A DNA stretch of 46,618 bases from positions 12,501 through 59,118 of the forward strand of contig LUCW03000643.1 of the NCBI GenBank assembly GCA_001586965.3. Direction: 5' to 3'. Every line of letters begins with the position of its first letter. The stretch's first letter is position 1. Below the pieces are notes generated by a model. That model did no database searches. It saw only the letters and a program-made list of their open reading frames with translations, and had not been told where the DNA came from. Both the position numbers and the translations under genes were made by a program. This DNA comes from Sphaeroforma sirkka (lineage: Eukaryota; Opisthokonta; Ichthyosporea; Ichthyophonida). This document shows, one piece after another, positions 35,131 to 45,747 of this stretch.

Positions 35131-38100
35131 GACCAATGAGGATGACGCTCTTCAACCCACAAGGACTCAACATGGACAACGCAGCACATACAGATAAGTG
35201 TTTGAACGTTATATCGATTTTAAGTCAGGTTGATGTTATGTGTGTGGTTGAAATTTGGCATAACACCACATTTCTTAATCATATACGCTCGAACACACGT
35301 TATCATATACTACATCACACTACACGGCATAATGTCTTACACCCTTCACACTGTGGTATTGGTATCTTTTCCAAGCACCACCCATCGAATTTTCAACTTG
35401 TACACTCTTCACCGTACGCGGTATTCTTTGTGTGCTTTGGCGTTCATATGGCCATGTTCTACTTTCCACTCAAATCACTTACTGAAGAAGACGTCAGGCG
35501 ATACATGAATCCCCTCGAGATTGGCGGTTCCCAACCAGATGTCGTGTGGGAAGATTTCAACTTCAAAGCCCGGAAGTATGGCCACGCATCTACAAACCAC
35601 GGACTACGTATGAAACGTTTGAGACTACTCTGCGTAATACGTGGCACTTGGACTACCTCTATGCTGGCGGCTCAACTGGTACAGAACATGCGTATCATCG
35701 ATTATCCACCCCCGCCTCTCTCCAAACGTATAAGCTGACGGACACCTTTGGACTCGATCTCTAGATACTTCCCACGAATCAAATCCATCGGCCCCCACAA
35801 ATGCCAGCAATGCCGTCGCCTCCGGACCAACGCCTCCCCTTCCATAGATATAACCGATATCGCCATCGACTGTATCAATTACGCAACAAATCCCGCGCGC
35901 GACTATTCCAAGCCGAAATCCGGGCGCATCAGAACTTACTACGGTCGTATCTCACTTTACATGGACCAGCGGAAGGGTTGCTACGGATCCTCGACCGCAT
36001 CTGGCGCTATGCCACTAACCCACAAATCTTTGGAGGGTTCTATTATAACTTAAACAGACCCTGGGTTCAGCGGCTGCCAAACCACTCGTTCCGCCCATGT
36101 CTGACCGCCCAAGGTAATGCTCAAATGTTCAAAGATATTGCGTACCAACGACGGTCTCCGCTCAACCCTGCATACCGGGTACCGATGATACAGGCGCTAC
36201 CCTCGCTGGCCACTTTGAGGCCCTATTCAACTCTACAAACCCGTACGTGGTTCCACCGGATACCGAACCCTCTCCTGATGTCACTTCCACCATACGCCCC
36301 GACAATGTAATGGAGGCAATACTACACTATCCCAATAAGGGACCTGGCCCCGACGGAATCCACATTCTTCTCCTGAAGGACGCAGTGGAGCGCTCTACCG
36401 AACGCCGGACATTAGGACGCCCCGACGCCAATAGCCCACTGATTAGACTCCTTGCCGAAGCATTCACTGAGCTACTGAAGGCGGGTACCTTCCCTGCAGC
36501 CCTGAACTGCAGCCTCCTGACAGCGCACCCAAAGAAAGCCGATGCAGATATTACCTCCCCCGCCGACTTCCGCCTCATCACACTTACGCAAATAGTCAGA
36601 CGCATCGTTGAAAAGTGCTTTCTTAATCTGATTACGAGCCACCCCGGCTTTGCTACCCATGCTACCCAAGCTGGCTTCAAATCACGGTACTCCTGTCATA
36701 CCCAAGCACTTGCCGCCATGGAATCTGAGACACAGTCAGAAGAGGAGTGGAACGACGTCTGTCTGGACATAACAAAGGTATACGACAAGATCGCTCTCCT
36801 ACGCCTATGGGTACTTCTGCGCCACGCTGGAATGCCCGAAATCTGGATCAACTGCCTCCGCGCGCTGTTTGGGAGGGTCCCTACCCGAGTGACATACCGC
36901 GGCACGCTGCAAGGCTCAATCGTCAGCCCCCAGCTTTTTATTATCTACATGGATTTTTTAGCTGTCACGCTAGTACAATTTCGGCCCAAGCTCCTCCGCT
37001 CTTATTTATTTGTTGATGACACACGGATCCAAGCCCCTCGATCGGTTTCGCTCCAGCCCTTCTTAGATGACATTGATGCGTGGGGACGCAAATCTGGCCT
37101 CGAACAGGGTGTCATTAATCCCCGAGTACGATCTACCGACTTGCGACACGCGGCGCCAACCCTCCGTATAAATGGTGAGCTTATCACGCCGACGCTTGCA
37201 GACGCACCTTGGAACACACGTTACCTCCCCCTGAAGATGGCGCCCACACATTCCGAACCGAAACACTCCAAATATCTGGGGTTCCCACTCTCTCACGGAG
37301 TACCAGGAAGCAACCTCGCCAGACATATGGAATCCCTGGTTGCAGCATTGTCACTGGGTATCGCCTCTTTCCGCGCTTATGGCTTCCATGGCTTCAGCTG
37401 GCGACACCCCCGCAACCGACTGGTGATGTTCAGAACATTCATTCTATCCACGGCTACATATAGGCTGAACATTATTGCCTGGGCCCCGCCTATATGGAAG
37501 GATGCGTTGGACTCCCTGTTCGAGCGCTATAACTCAGCACTCATCCAAGCAGCAGCTATCATCACGGCCACTAAATACCCTCGGTTTCCCAAACATCAAA
37601 CAAACTTACTTCACTTTTGCGGCCTGCTCCTCGCGCGACCATTCGCAGACTACCTCGGAGGTTGCCTGGGAATACAACTCGACTCAATGGCCAGCACAAA
37701 TCCACTTACTCCTTTGACGCAACCCGCCTGGGCCCACGACAAACCATCACTGCTCTTCCCGCACAGTATCTATGCTCACCTAAAAACTGTACACAAAACC
37801 ACGGGCGGGCGTACACCCGACCATGTAGCCCTCCGCCAACGCTGTGACGACATCAGGAAGAACTCAACAAAACGTTGGTCCAACAAGGAGATCGCGGCAA
37901 TGGCCCGGCGCCAATACTACTACCAACTGGGTATGGGTGAACCGCCAACCTCAAACCAAGACACAGCCAGACACGACAGCTTCAATCGCTGCTTCGAGTC
38001 TACACCAATCCGGTTCTGTGCTATGATTGTGACGAATACGTACATGTTCACGTTGCTCGACTACCGCACCGACGGATGTCTCTGCCCTGTTTGCCCCGGT

Positions 38101-38319
38101 AGCCACAAGTTCACTACCAGCCACTTTACCTGCATCCAACAACTGATTCGACGCATCCTGGTAGGTCCAAAACTGCCGCCCATTAGCCCTGACCTCCTTC
38201 AGCGATTACAGGAGTGCCACGACTTCCACGGTATCTGGACCCTCCACGAACACCTTGGATCTTTTCTCCAGTATGTTGAAGAACCACCGTACCCTCACCC
38301 GTCCCTGACACATCACTGA
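35124..38319 (+). pseudogene. LINE ORF2: endonuclease and reverse transcriptase, frameshifted
   Basis: ORF2 nicks the target and copies the element RNA. The endonuclease part (35124-35738) shows LFNPQGLNMDN, VDVMCVVEIW (site of the catalytic Glu), GIGIFSKH and a degraded GDFN box (WEDFN). The frame then shifts to a linker (about 35748-36310) and shifts again to the reverse transcriptase (36247-38319). That part has NKGPGPDGI, DFRLITL, AGFKSRYSCHTQAL, motif A LDITKVYD (Asp about residue 174 from 36247), LQGSIVSPQLF and LFVDD (about 255-258), followed by thumb sequence. A CPVC..H..SHFTC zinc motif lies near the C-terminus. The reverse transcriptase motifs are intact, but two frameshifts break the protein. 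Confidence 0.85.
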
Positions 38320-38757
38320 AGTACTCTATTGAAGTACTACTTCCAAAATTCGGTTCAACCCAAATCATTGCGCTTGTTGGTTCCGCTTATGATACTTCCG
38401 TTCCAGGCCAGCCAACACATACCGAATTCATCCGTGGTCTGGTGCGGCATTGGCTTACCCCCATCCTCGCTCCTCGACCGGATTATGACGGATAACCTGG
38501 TCCTTCTCGGTATTTCAAACCCTGCACTAACCCATTCCGCGGCACTACACGGCGCAGACCCGATCCGAACCACAGAGGTGGGTACTCTACTTAGTAGGTC
38601 AGCAAGCAAATATATGGAACATTCGACAGTAACAGTGTTTTGTCAACACCGGCCCGAATTGACTCAGCGCATATCTTTCATTGTCGACTCACTTGGCCAA
38701 AACTTCAAACGGGAATTTACTGACCACTTCTTCCCATCAATCTTTCCTGAACCACTG
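38320..38757 (+). other. LINE 3' region, possible extra coding tail
   Basis: After the ORF2 stop, two overlapping frames remain open: one ending TPILAPRPDYDG near 38490, and one from 38329 to 38760 ending SIFPEPL. The short repeat GAAGTACT-ATTGAAGTACTAC sits at the stop, so the ORF2 tail may have been broken by a small duplication. Which frame was original is unclear. Confidence 0.4.
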
Positions 38758-38934
38758 TAGTAAACACATCAAAATACGATACTAAAACCTACTGAGTCTC
38801 CCTGAGGCTCAGTGCGGTGTATTTATTCTTATTTTGATTGTCAACGTGGTCTACAAATAATTCACCTCGTGTGAATTAATTGTAAACTAATTCTAACACC
38901 ACACTGATAGTGGTTTAAGGGGACTTTTACTACA
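38756..38934. repeat. Solo LTR, 179 bp
   Basis: It begins TGTAGTAAACACATC and ends GACTTTTACTACA, and is almost identical to the gypsy LTR at 39288-39467. It is flanked by CCAC on both sides (38752-38755 and 38935-38938), a likely target-site duplication. No internal sequence remains, as expected from LTR-LTR recombination after insertion into the LINE 3' end. Confidence 0.85.
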
Positions 38935-39287
38935 CCACTACAGCGACTATGAGAGCCATACTATATGTTGATACATTGTAACATACATACTTGTCATTTT
39001 TGAAATAAATAATATTATCCCTATGATCCATTAAATTGAAGGAAATAGAAAAGTCAAATGGGCACTTGTGTGTAGTCCTAAAATACATACACGTATAGCC
39101 CACGAGAGGTCATTGATCGCACAGGATAAAGGACGGTCCAGCCCGCCTTAAGCACAAGCCATTCACATCATTCAGCACAATCCATATTCACCAACACTCT
39201 ACTTTGCGGGGCTGTCGACAAAGTGCCGTAGACGGGGATGTAGGACCGGACCAGAGGACCGAACCTAAAGAAATTTTATAGGACCAA
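38935..39287. other. Spacer between solo LTR and gypsy LTR
   Basis: No coding sequence was seen. It may be the remaining LINE 3' sequence or older host DNA. Confidence 0.45.
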
Positions 39288-39467
39288 TGTAGTAAACACA
39301 TCAAAATACGATACTAAAACCTACTGAGTCTCCCTGAGGCTCAGTGCGGTGTATTTATTCTTATATTTGATTGTCTACGTGGTCTACAAATAATTCACCT
39401 CGTGTGAATTAATTGTAAATTAATTCTAACTTCACACTGATAGTGGTTTAAGGGGACTTTTACCACA
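39288..39467 (-). repeat. 3' LTR of the Ty3/gypsy element, 180 bp
   Basis: On the minus strand it starts TGTGGTAAAAGTCCCC directly after a polypurine tract (GCTTGAGGGGAG, about 39468-39480) and ends GTGTTTACTACA, giving TG...CA ends. It differs from the solo LTR at only a handful of positions, so both are fairly young. Confidence 0.88.
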
Positions 39468-39882
39468 CTCCCCTCAAGCTCAAGCGTCACCAGTGATTGA
39501 AGAGCTTCAAAAATAAATGACCTCTTAAACTATTGAAAATTAAACATATATAACTAGTAGTGTAAATAAACAAATATATATATATATATATATATAAACT
39601 AATGAAATCCTTCTGCTGAGTAAGTTCTTGCCTTGAAACTGGTCTTTTGAACCATCCCGGCTGTGCTGGTATATTTTCACCCCCCCAAAAGCTAGGGTAT
39701 CCGCTGGTATGTTTTCACCCCCCCATAAGCTAGGGTATCCGCTGGAGTTATACTCGCCTATAAGCTCGAGTTGTGGAATCGTCTTTCGCCTCTATACCGT
39801 GGTGAAATCTCACGAGGAGAGACAAAACTCCGATCCGGAAGTAGATGATAGACATCTAGTATTCATCAACGTAACGTTGGAA

Positions 39883-40406
39883 TTATTGTTGTTGTGCCGC
39901 TTTCTTCTTCTGCCGAGTTTGCTCGGCTTTGTGGTATGCCGCGATGTCATTCGGATCGTCAAAAGCTTCGGCTGACTCCCAAGTTGGATCACCATCCCGC
40001 CAGCGAACCAAGTATTCTGTATTCCCTGTGGAATCATTCTGTCTATGTCGAATGATGTAACGGAACGAGAACTATCCTGCCACATATGATCTTCTAAAGG
40101 CTTTTCGGTGGCTCTATGGACTAGTCGCAAAAGTTCCACTCTAACTGGTTTACCTTTGAAAGTATCTGGAAGTGAACCATCCTTGTGTGTCAGTTCATAT
40201 CCTTGTCCCTGTCTGGCTTTGACAACGTATGGTCCAAACATTGGTCGCATTGCTTTGGTTGTGCGACCTTCGGACCGTACCATTACCACATCCCCTGGTT
40301 GAAAGGCGATAAAATCGTAAGCATGGAGGCGGTCAAACTGCCTGGATAGTGTGTCTGCGTATTTCTGCGTGACCTTGTAAAGCGTCGGCAAGATAGTGTC
40401 GTGCAA
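39883..40406 (-). pseudogene. gypsy GPY module and out-of-frame chromodomain
   Basis: The GPY part (40406 to about 40090) reads FQPGDVVMVRSEGR, FGPYVVKARQGQGYEL and a KPVRVELLRLV end. It is out of frame with the integrase because of an indel near 40420. Another indel near 40070 moves the reading to a third frame, which encodes a chromodomain (RYIIRHRQN, EYLVRWRDGDPTWE, then AYHKAEQTRQKKK) and stops at 39883. Chromodomains steer integration toward chromatin carrying particular histone marks. Confidence 0.75.
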
Positions 40407-40419
40407 ACGATCCAGCCGG

Positions 40420-41487
40420 TGTGCCCAAGCCTCATTGGTGACCGGCTGATTCCCGGAAGGTCATCCGTGAAGTCAGCAAACGGAACATGACGGCGACCGA
40501 AGTAAGCACTGAATGGTGCTGTCTTGTGTCGCCGAGATATTCGGAGGTTCTGGCACAGCATAATAAGTGGTAGTCGGACATCCCATGCCGTAGGCAAAGA
40601 TTCACATAGCTTGCGAACTCCTTCGTGGATGTCTCTGTGTCTTCTCTCCGCTGCTCCCAGAACCTGAGGACGATATGGTGGCGACTTTGCATGCATCACT
40701 CCAACTTCTTGAGTTATTAATTTAACAATCTTGTTCGAAAACTCGCCTCCCTCGTCTGATTGAATTTTCCTGGGAAAACCATGTTCCCCAAACACCTCCA
40801 TAAGTTTAGATGTCACCACTTCTGCTGACTTTGTGGCCGTTGCTCTCAATATCGAGTACCCCGTTGCTATATCCAAGACGTGCAATATATATCGATTTCC
40901 TGCTGCTGAAACTAGTGGCATTGGAATCATGTCGACTTGAATATGATCCCACGGATACTTTGCCGTTATATTAATCATCGGGTGAAATCCTTTCGTAACA
41001 CCCTCTGTCCTAGACATGTGCGACAGTTTCTCCCTAACTGTTTGTGCAAGTTCCAGAGCGTTAGGCCACAAATGTCCGTTCTGCTGTAGTTGAGCAACTG
41101 TATCTTCTGCTCTATGATGCCCAATCTCATGCTGGCACAAGGTGAGCTGTGTGCGACGGCTTATCTCTTCCTCATCTGGAGAATCCGTCATGGCTACTTC
41201 CGAGATAGCGATCGATACTAGCCGAGACGTATCTAATGGGGTGACGTTCGATACTGAGGACGGTTCTGCATATCCCAATCGTGCTGAAAACGTCGCTGGA
41301 AGGCTGTAACCATTGCGTGGGCCTACTCTGGCAATGACTGTGTGACCCCATGGTGCCTTGCCACTCGCATACTTTCCGTATTTGAGGAAGGAGTGGGCTG
41401 TCCTTGGAACTAATACTGGGTCTCTTTGTAGAAGCGACTTGAATAACTGGAACCAAGGCTCGTGGGGCGCCCACGGTAGACACACAC
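40420..41487 (-). pseudogene. gypsy integrase
   Basis: Integrase inserts the cDNA into the genome. The N-terminal zinc finger keeps its histidines (HEIGHH) but the paired cysteines are missing (TVREKLSHM). The catalytic core shows all three acidic residues: Asp in WDHIQVDMIP, Asp in IQSDEGGEFSN and Glu in YRPQVLGAAERRHR. The first part (CLPWAPHEPWFQLF) is really the end of the preceding NPPW domain, in a different frame from the reverse transcriptase owing to a shift in a GT run near 41487. Confidence 0.82.
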
Positions 41488-43659
41488 CGTAGCTGTGGCC
41501 CTCTCTGATCGTATCTTGCGCAACATTCTATGGATTAATCTCCATGGTGGGTTCATCCATCCGTCTATATCCTTCCAACAATGTGCAAACGCTCCACCCC
41601 TGTCATCGTCGGTGTAGTAGCGTGGCAAATGATGGTCCTGATGCGAAGCAAAGACATCGACATTATTCTCACCCATAATCCGTTGCGCTTGCTCAAAGTA
41701 GTCTGGAAAAAGTTGCCAACATTCTGCATATAGTACCTCCGGGTCCTCAGTCTCAACAGTTCCCTCATGAAGCCTAGACCACGCGTCTGGTAACACGTTC
41801 TTTATACCCGGGATGTGCGAGATAGTAAAATTGAAAGGCGCTATGATGTGATGCCATCGTTGTAGCATCGGATTCAGCTTTAGCTGTGTGTTCATATACA
41901 CCAAAGCCTTGTGATCAGTCAACACTGAAAAGCGTTGACCTTCGAGATGATCCCGGAAGTGTGTGAGACCATATACCAAGGCCAATAATTCCTTCATGGG
42001 TGTTGCGTAATTGCGCTGTGCTGCGTTGAGGGTCTTGCTGAAGAACATTAGGTATTGCTTCTTCCCTTCTATGGTCTGGAACAATGCACCTCCAATACCG
42101 TAGTCGCTTGCATCCGTTTCGAGTTGTAAAGGTACTTCGTCGACGGGAAATTTCAACACTACTGCCTCAACTATGGCTTGCTTCATGGCATCCCAAGCTT
42201 GCTGGTGTCTCTGTTCCCACCTGTCTCCAATGATTTCCTTAGGCTTCAGTCTTACAAATTCCCGGAGTGGGGCAACTACCTCTGCAAAGTTTGGTAGGTG
42301 CTCGTGAAGAAAGTTGGCTAATCCCAAGGCTGATGCAATGTCTTTGTACTTCTTCGGGGTTGGCCAGTCAATGAGCTTGGCCTGCTTTTCATGGCAAATA
42401 TCAATTCCGGCCTTCGATACTCGCTTCCCTAGGATCATGACTTCTTTGACTGCAAAATGACATTTTGAAGGGTTTAGCTTGAAACTGTGGTACGTCAGCC
42501 GCCGAATGACCTCTTTCACTACTCGTACGTGTTCCTCGTAGTCATCTGTTGCTATTACGATGTCGTCCAGGTAGTGGTGTGCCGGAAGTTCTTGCAATAT
42601 CACACTCAGTGTACGCTGAAACTGCTGCGTCAGTGTGTGTAGTCCAAATGGCGCTGATGTAAAGGAATACTGGCTTTTGCCATGTGTGAAACTGAATAGA
42701 TACTGAGAATCAGGGTGAATTGGGAGTCGATGGTACGCTGCGGTTAGATCCAATGTCGTGTAATATCTCTTCCCTTTGATGTTACCAATGATGTCGTTGA
42801 TACGGGGAATAATGAACTGATCCGCCGGTATTAATGCATTCACCGCTCTGAGGTCCAAACACACTCGCACTTTCTTTAGTTCTCCAGATTGAGTATACTC
42901 TGGCACGGCGAGCAAGGGTAAGTTGACGGAAGTGGCTGTATCCCTTTGAACTATGACCAAATCTTGAATCCACTTCTGCACCTGTCTATCTACCCATGGT
43001 ATCCATTTGTCTGCTACAAAGTTCCTTACTGCCTTCCGCATCCTTGCAGCTTGATCTGGTGTCACTGGCAATCTAACTTCGCCTCCTTCCAGTCTGCACC
43101 TGTCCTTTTCTCGAATACCGTCATTGTCCCTCAGTTCCTTGTCTAGTTCCAGGCGAACACCGGTTTCCTCGGTCAAATCTGGTGGTCGTCTCAGCGGTAT
43201 TGGTTCCAATAGTTTGTCTAGCTCCGTTGGATCTATGGGTGAGAATGGCGATTGAAGGCCTCCCACGTATAGCCCTAAGCCAGGCATAAGATCCTGGCCT
43301 ACGATCGCGTCGATAGCCGGTGGTAGATTCATTAGCTCGAAAGACTGTTCTGTGAGCTCTAGACCATATCGTACTGGAGTTTGTACGGTTGAGCCTATTC
43401 GCCGTGTACGAAGACTACGATCAGCTAGGTATATATAGGATCCCTCCGGAGCCGACTTAATTTGCAATCCCCAATCGTGTGCGGATGTCGAATCAATGCA
43501 ACTTCTGTTTGCCCCAGAATCCACTAACGCCCTGCATGTCTTACCGTTAATCAGGATGGATATGAATACTCGATTGTCCATTGAAAGTAATGGATCTTTG
43601 ATCGATAGTATCACAGGTGTGCTAGACGGGAAAACTAAAGTTGCATCTACATCCGACAC
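41488..43659 (-). pseudogene. gypsy protease, reverse transcriptase, RNase H and NPPW domain
   Basis: A 700-plus residue frame is intact across this span. The aspartic protease motif is ALVDSGANRSCI (Asp about residue 47) with AIVGQDLM further on. Reverse transcriptase motifs are RVCLDLRAVN, YYTTLDLTAAYHRLP, FTSAPFGL and HYLDDIVIA (second Asp pair about residue 365). RNase H shows LETDASDYGIGGALF, KELLALVYGL and LTDHKALVYM. After RNase H comes an extra segment (NVDVFASHQDHHLPRYYTDD, WMNPPWRLIHRMLRKIRSE) resembling the region after RNase H in DIRS-type elements. The domain is completed in the next frame after a frameshift at about 41487. Confidence 0.85.
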
Positions 43660-43668
43660 CCTTACGTC

Positions 43669-45742
43669 CTATTCCTGATCGCTGCCTATGGTTTCCCACG
43701 TTGCATCCTCTTCTAACTCACCCTGTTCGATTTCGTCTGGGTGTGCCAGTATGGAAGCAATGTGTGTGTCTGTAGGCGTGGTCTCCTCCTGCTCCGTTTG
43801 CTGGTCGTCCGAGTCTGTTAGAGCCGTAATGGTGTTGACCGCGGGCAAACTCTTATCGAAGGATACGCCTTGCTTAAATCTCGGCCCGAGCTGGATGTGA
43901 ATCCAACCCTTTTGTTCGACTGGTAGTGCTTGCAGGATGATATATGCCTGAAACTGGGTGGGGCACCTGCTCTGCACGCGTAACACGTGGTGGTCGTAGA
44001 CGTGCTTGTGCGTTGTGTGCTGCCTCCTCCTGTATTCGTATTCAAATTACGATCTCGTTGTTGGGCTGGAAACTGTCTACGCCTATCCCCCACATTCATC
44101 TGTGTCCGTACCCGTTGTCTGAGGATGGCATCGGTTTCTTGTATGTCTGGATTTAAAATGCGGAGAAGGTCTTCAGTCTCCAGGTGGTCCCAACCTATGT
44201 GGTGTTGTAGCGTGCGTTCATACGTCATATTACCTGTCAGGTCCTCGAGGGCCTGTATGAGGGCAGTGATTAAGCAACCGCTTAGGAAAGTCCTTGCCCT
44301 TATCTGCTCGCTCCCAGGCTCTCTTGTGAACTTCCACAATCTTGTTCAAATGTTCTCTGGCTGACTCTACACCCTTGGTGCGGGATTACCCTTCGCCAAC
44401 TTCTTAAAGGTAGGGTCTACGGTGGCCTTGCTCTCATGTTGACAGATTTGGTCTATGACCTGTTCCGCCGGATATACCCTCAGCTCATTATGGTTGTCAC
44501 GGAGATAGTCAATTGTGGCCTTTGCTGCCTTAAAATGTATGAGTACCTTATAGAACCAACGTACCATCACGACTCATCTAGTCCTGAGACATGGGCGTTC
44601 TTCAGTGCCTCTTCTAGCGCCCCTCGTGTGTCTCTATCGGCTGTGCTGCTTAATTGATAACGGTCTAAAGGCCAATCGGGCCATGTCCGTGGCTCCGGAG
44701 CTCTGTTCTTCCTGATAGCTTCCAATTGAGTATTCAACGCTCCTTTCAACGTATCGATCGTGGACGTTAGTAATGTACATCTTGGGACATCGTAGTTTCC
44801 TGTGCTCGACAAAGTTCATCCACAAAGAAGGATATCTTCCCTTCGAGGCGTTGACACATGGCTCGGCGATGCTCGTTCCACTGCGCTGGTGTCATGATCG
44901 GCTCTCTCGCCTGTTCGTCTTTGTGCGGTCGTTTTCTGCTGCCATGAACATTACCGTCGTCGACCTCACTAGACTTGCGCTTACCGTCGTCGACGTCACT
45001 ATACTTGCGCTTACCGTCGTCAACGTAACTAGCCTTGCGCATATCCTGTATCGATCGCGCGAAGTCTCGGTGCTGTCGGCTGAGTTCCCATCGTCTACGT
45101 AGTTGTTTTCGTTCGGCTTCCCTATGATAATCCCCATGTGGGTCGCTCAAATATTGCTCTAGCTGTCGGCCCCTGATTTCGTCAGAGTTTTGCTGACGAG
45201 TGCCCGTGGCCCACCCTGACATATTTCTATGCCGTTGGACTTGTCGTTCATCCCCGTTGCCTGCGGGGAATCCTGACTTGCACTGGTAAAACTCCCCGAT
45301 CGAGTTCGCTTTCGAGTGAAATCTCGTTCAGGTGCTCGGTGAAAAGGCTGCCATGAATACGGTCTATCACCCGCTGAATGAATGCCCGAAGTACCTCGGA
45401 CATTGGCTACCCTGTGTCATGCTCAGCTGCTGGTTCAGCAGACTTTGAACGACTAGTATGCCTAATCACAAATTGCACCTCACTGTCTTCTGGATCTGCT
45501 CTCCCTCTTGCCGATAAGCGAGACCCGTGCCCCAACTGATGTCGCCTGCTTGCTGCCTGGCCCACGTCTTGGTCTGTCTGTTCATGTCGCGGTTGTTCAT
45601 CTCTTCGACGCGATGCTACTGTCTGGCGCGAAGAAGCTGTGCCTCCTTGGTGGGTCTGCTCGAAATCTGACAAAGATCTCTGGGTTGCTTTGCCGTCGCG
45701 ACGAGTGCGTCGAGGGCTACGGGGTGTTGGACGCATTGGCAT
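43669..45742 (-). pseudogene. gypsy gag remnants in several frames
   Basis: Fragments lie in different minus frames: 45742-45407 (Arg/Ser-rich, basic), 45222-44767, 44812-44567, 44570-44367, 44339-43818 and 43986-43669. The 44339 piece holds a CYAC ... H ... C segment where a gag zinc knuckle belongs, with odd spacing. The 43986 piece links to the protease frame. At least four frame changes occur. The assignment rests on position before protease and on composition. Confidence 0.62.
44955..45037. repeat. 27-bp tandem repeat within gag
   Basis: Three units of about 27 bp each contain CTTGCGCTTACCGTCGTCGAC or a variant. On the minus strand they encode a nine-residue repeat with core VDDGKRKxS in the gag-like fragment. 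The length is a multiple of three, so the frame survives expansion. Confidence 0.85.
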
Positions 45743-45747
45743 CTTGA

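Larger units (their letters stand above)
34298..38757 (+). mobile_element. Decayed LINE (non-LTR) retrotransposon
   Basis: The element has an ORF1, then an ORF2 with apurinic-type endonuclease, reverse transcriptase and a C-terminal CCHC motif. Its coding strand is C/A-rich, unlike the AT-rich flanks. ORF1 has one frameshift and ORF2 at least two, so this copy is dead. The 5' end and poly(A) tail were not located; a solo LTR interrupts the sequence at 38756. Confidence 0.85.
39288..45747 (-). mobile_element. Decayed Ty3/gypsy chromovirus-like retrotransposon
   Basis: In minus-strand order: gag fragments (45742 to about 43670), protease, reverse transcriptase, RNase H, an NPPW-containing domain, integrase, GPY module, chromodomain, polypurine tract and 3' LTR. 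Integrase after reverse transcriptase places it in Ty3/gypsy, and the chromodomain places it in or near the chromoviruses. No 5' LTR matching 39288-39467 was found between 45747 and the window end. At least three frameshifts in pol and several in gag show that the copy is dead. Confidence 0.87.

Noticed and set aside
36327..37326. Minus-strand open frames under the LINE reverse transcriptase
   Set aside because: They are shadows of the plus-strand coding sequence.
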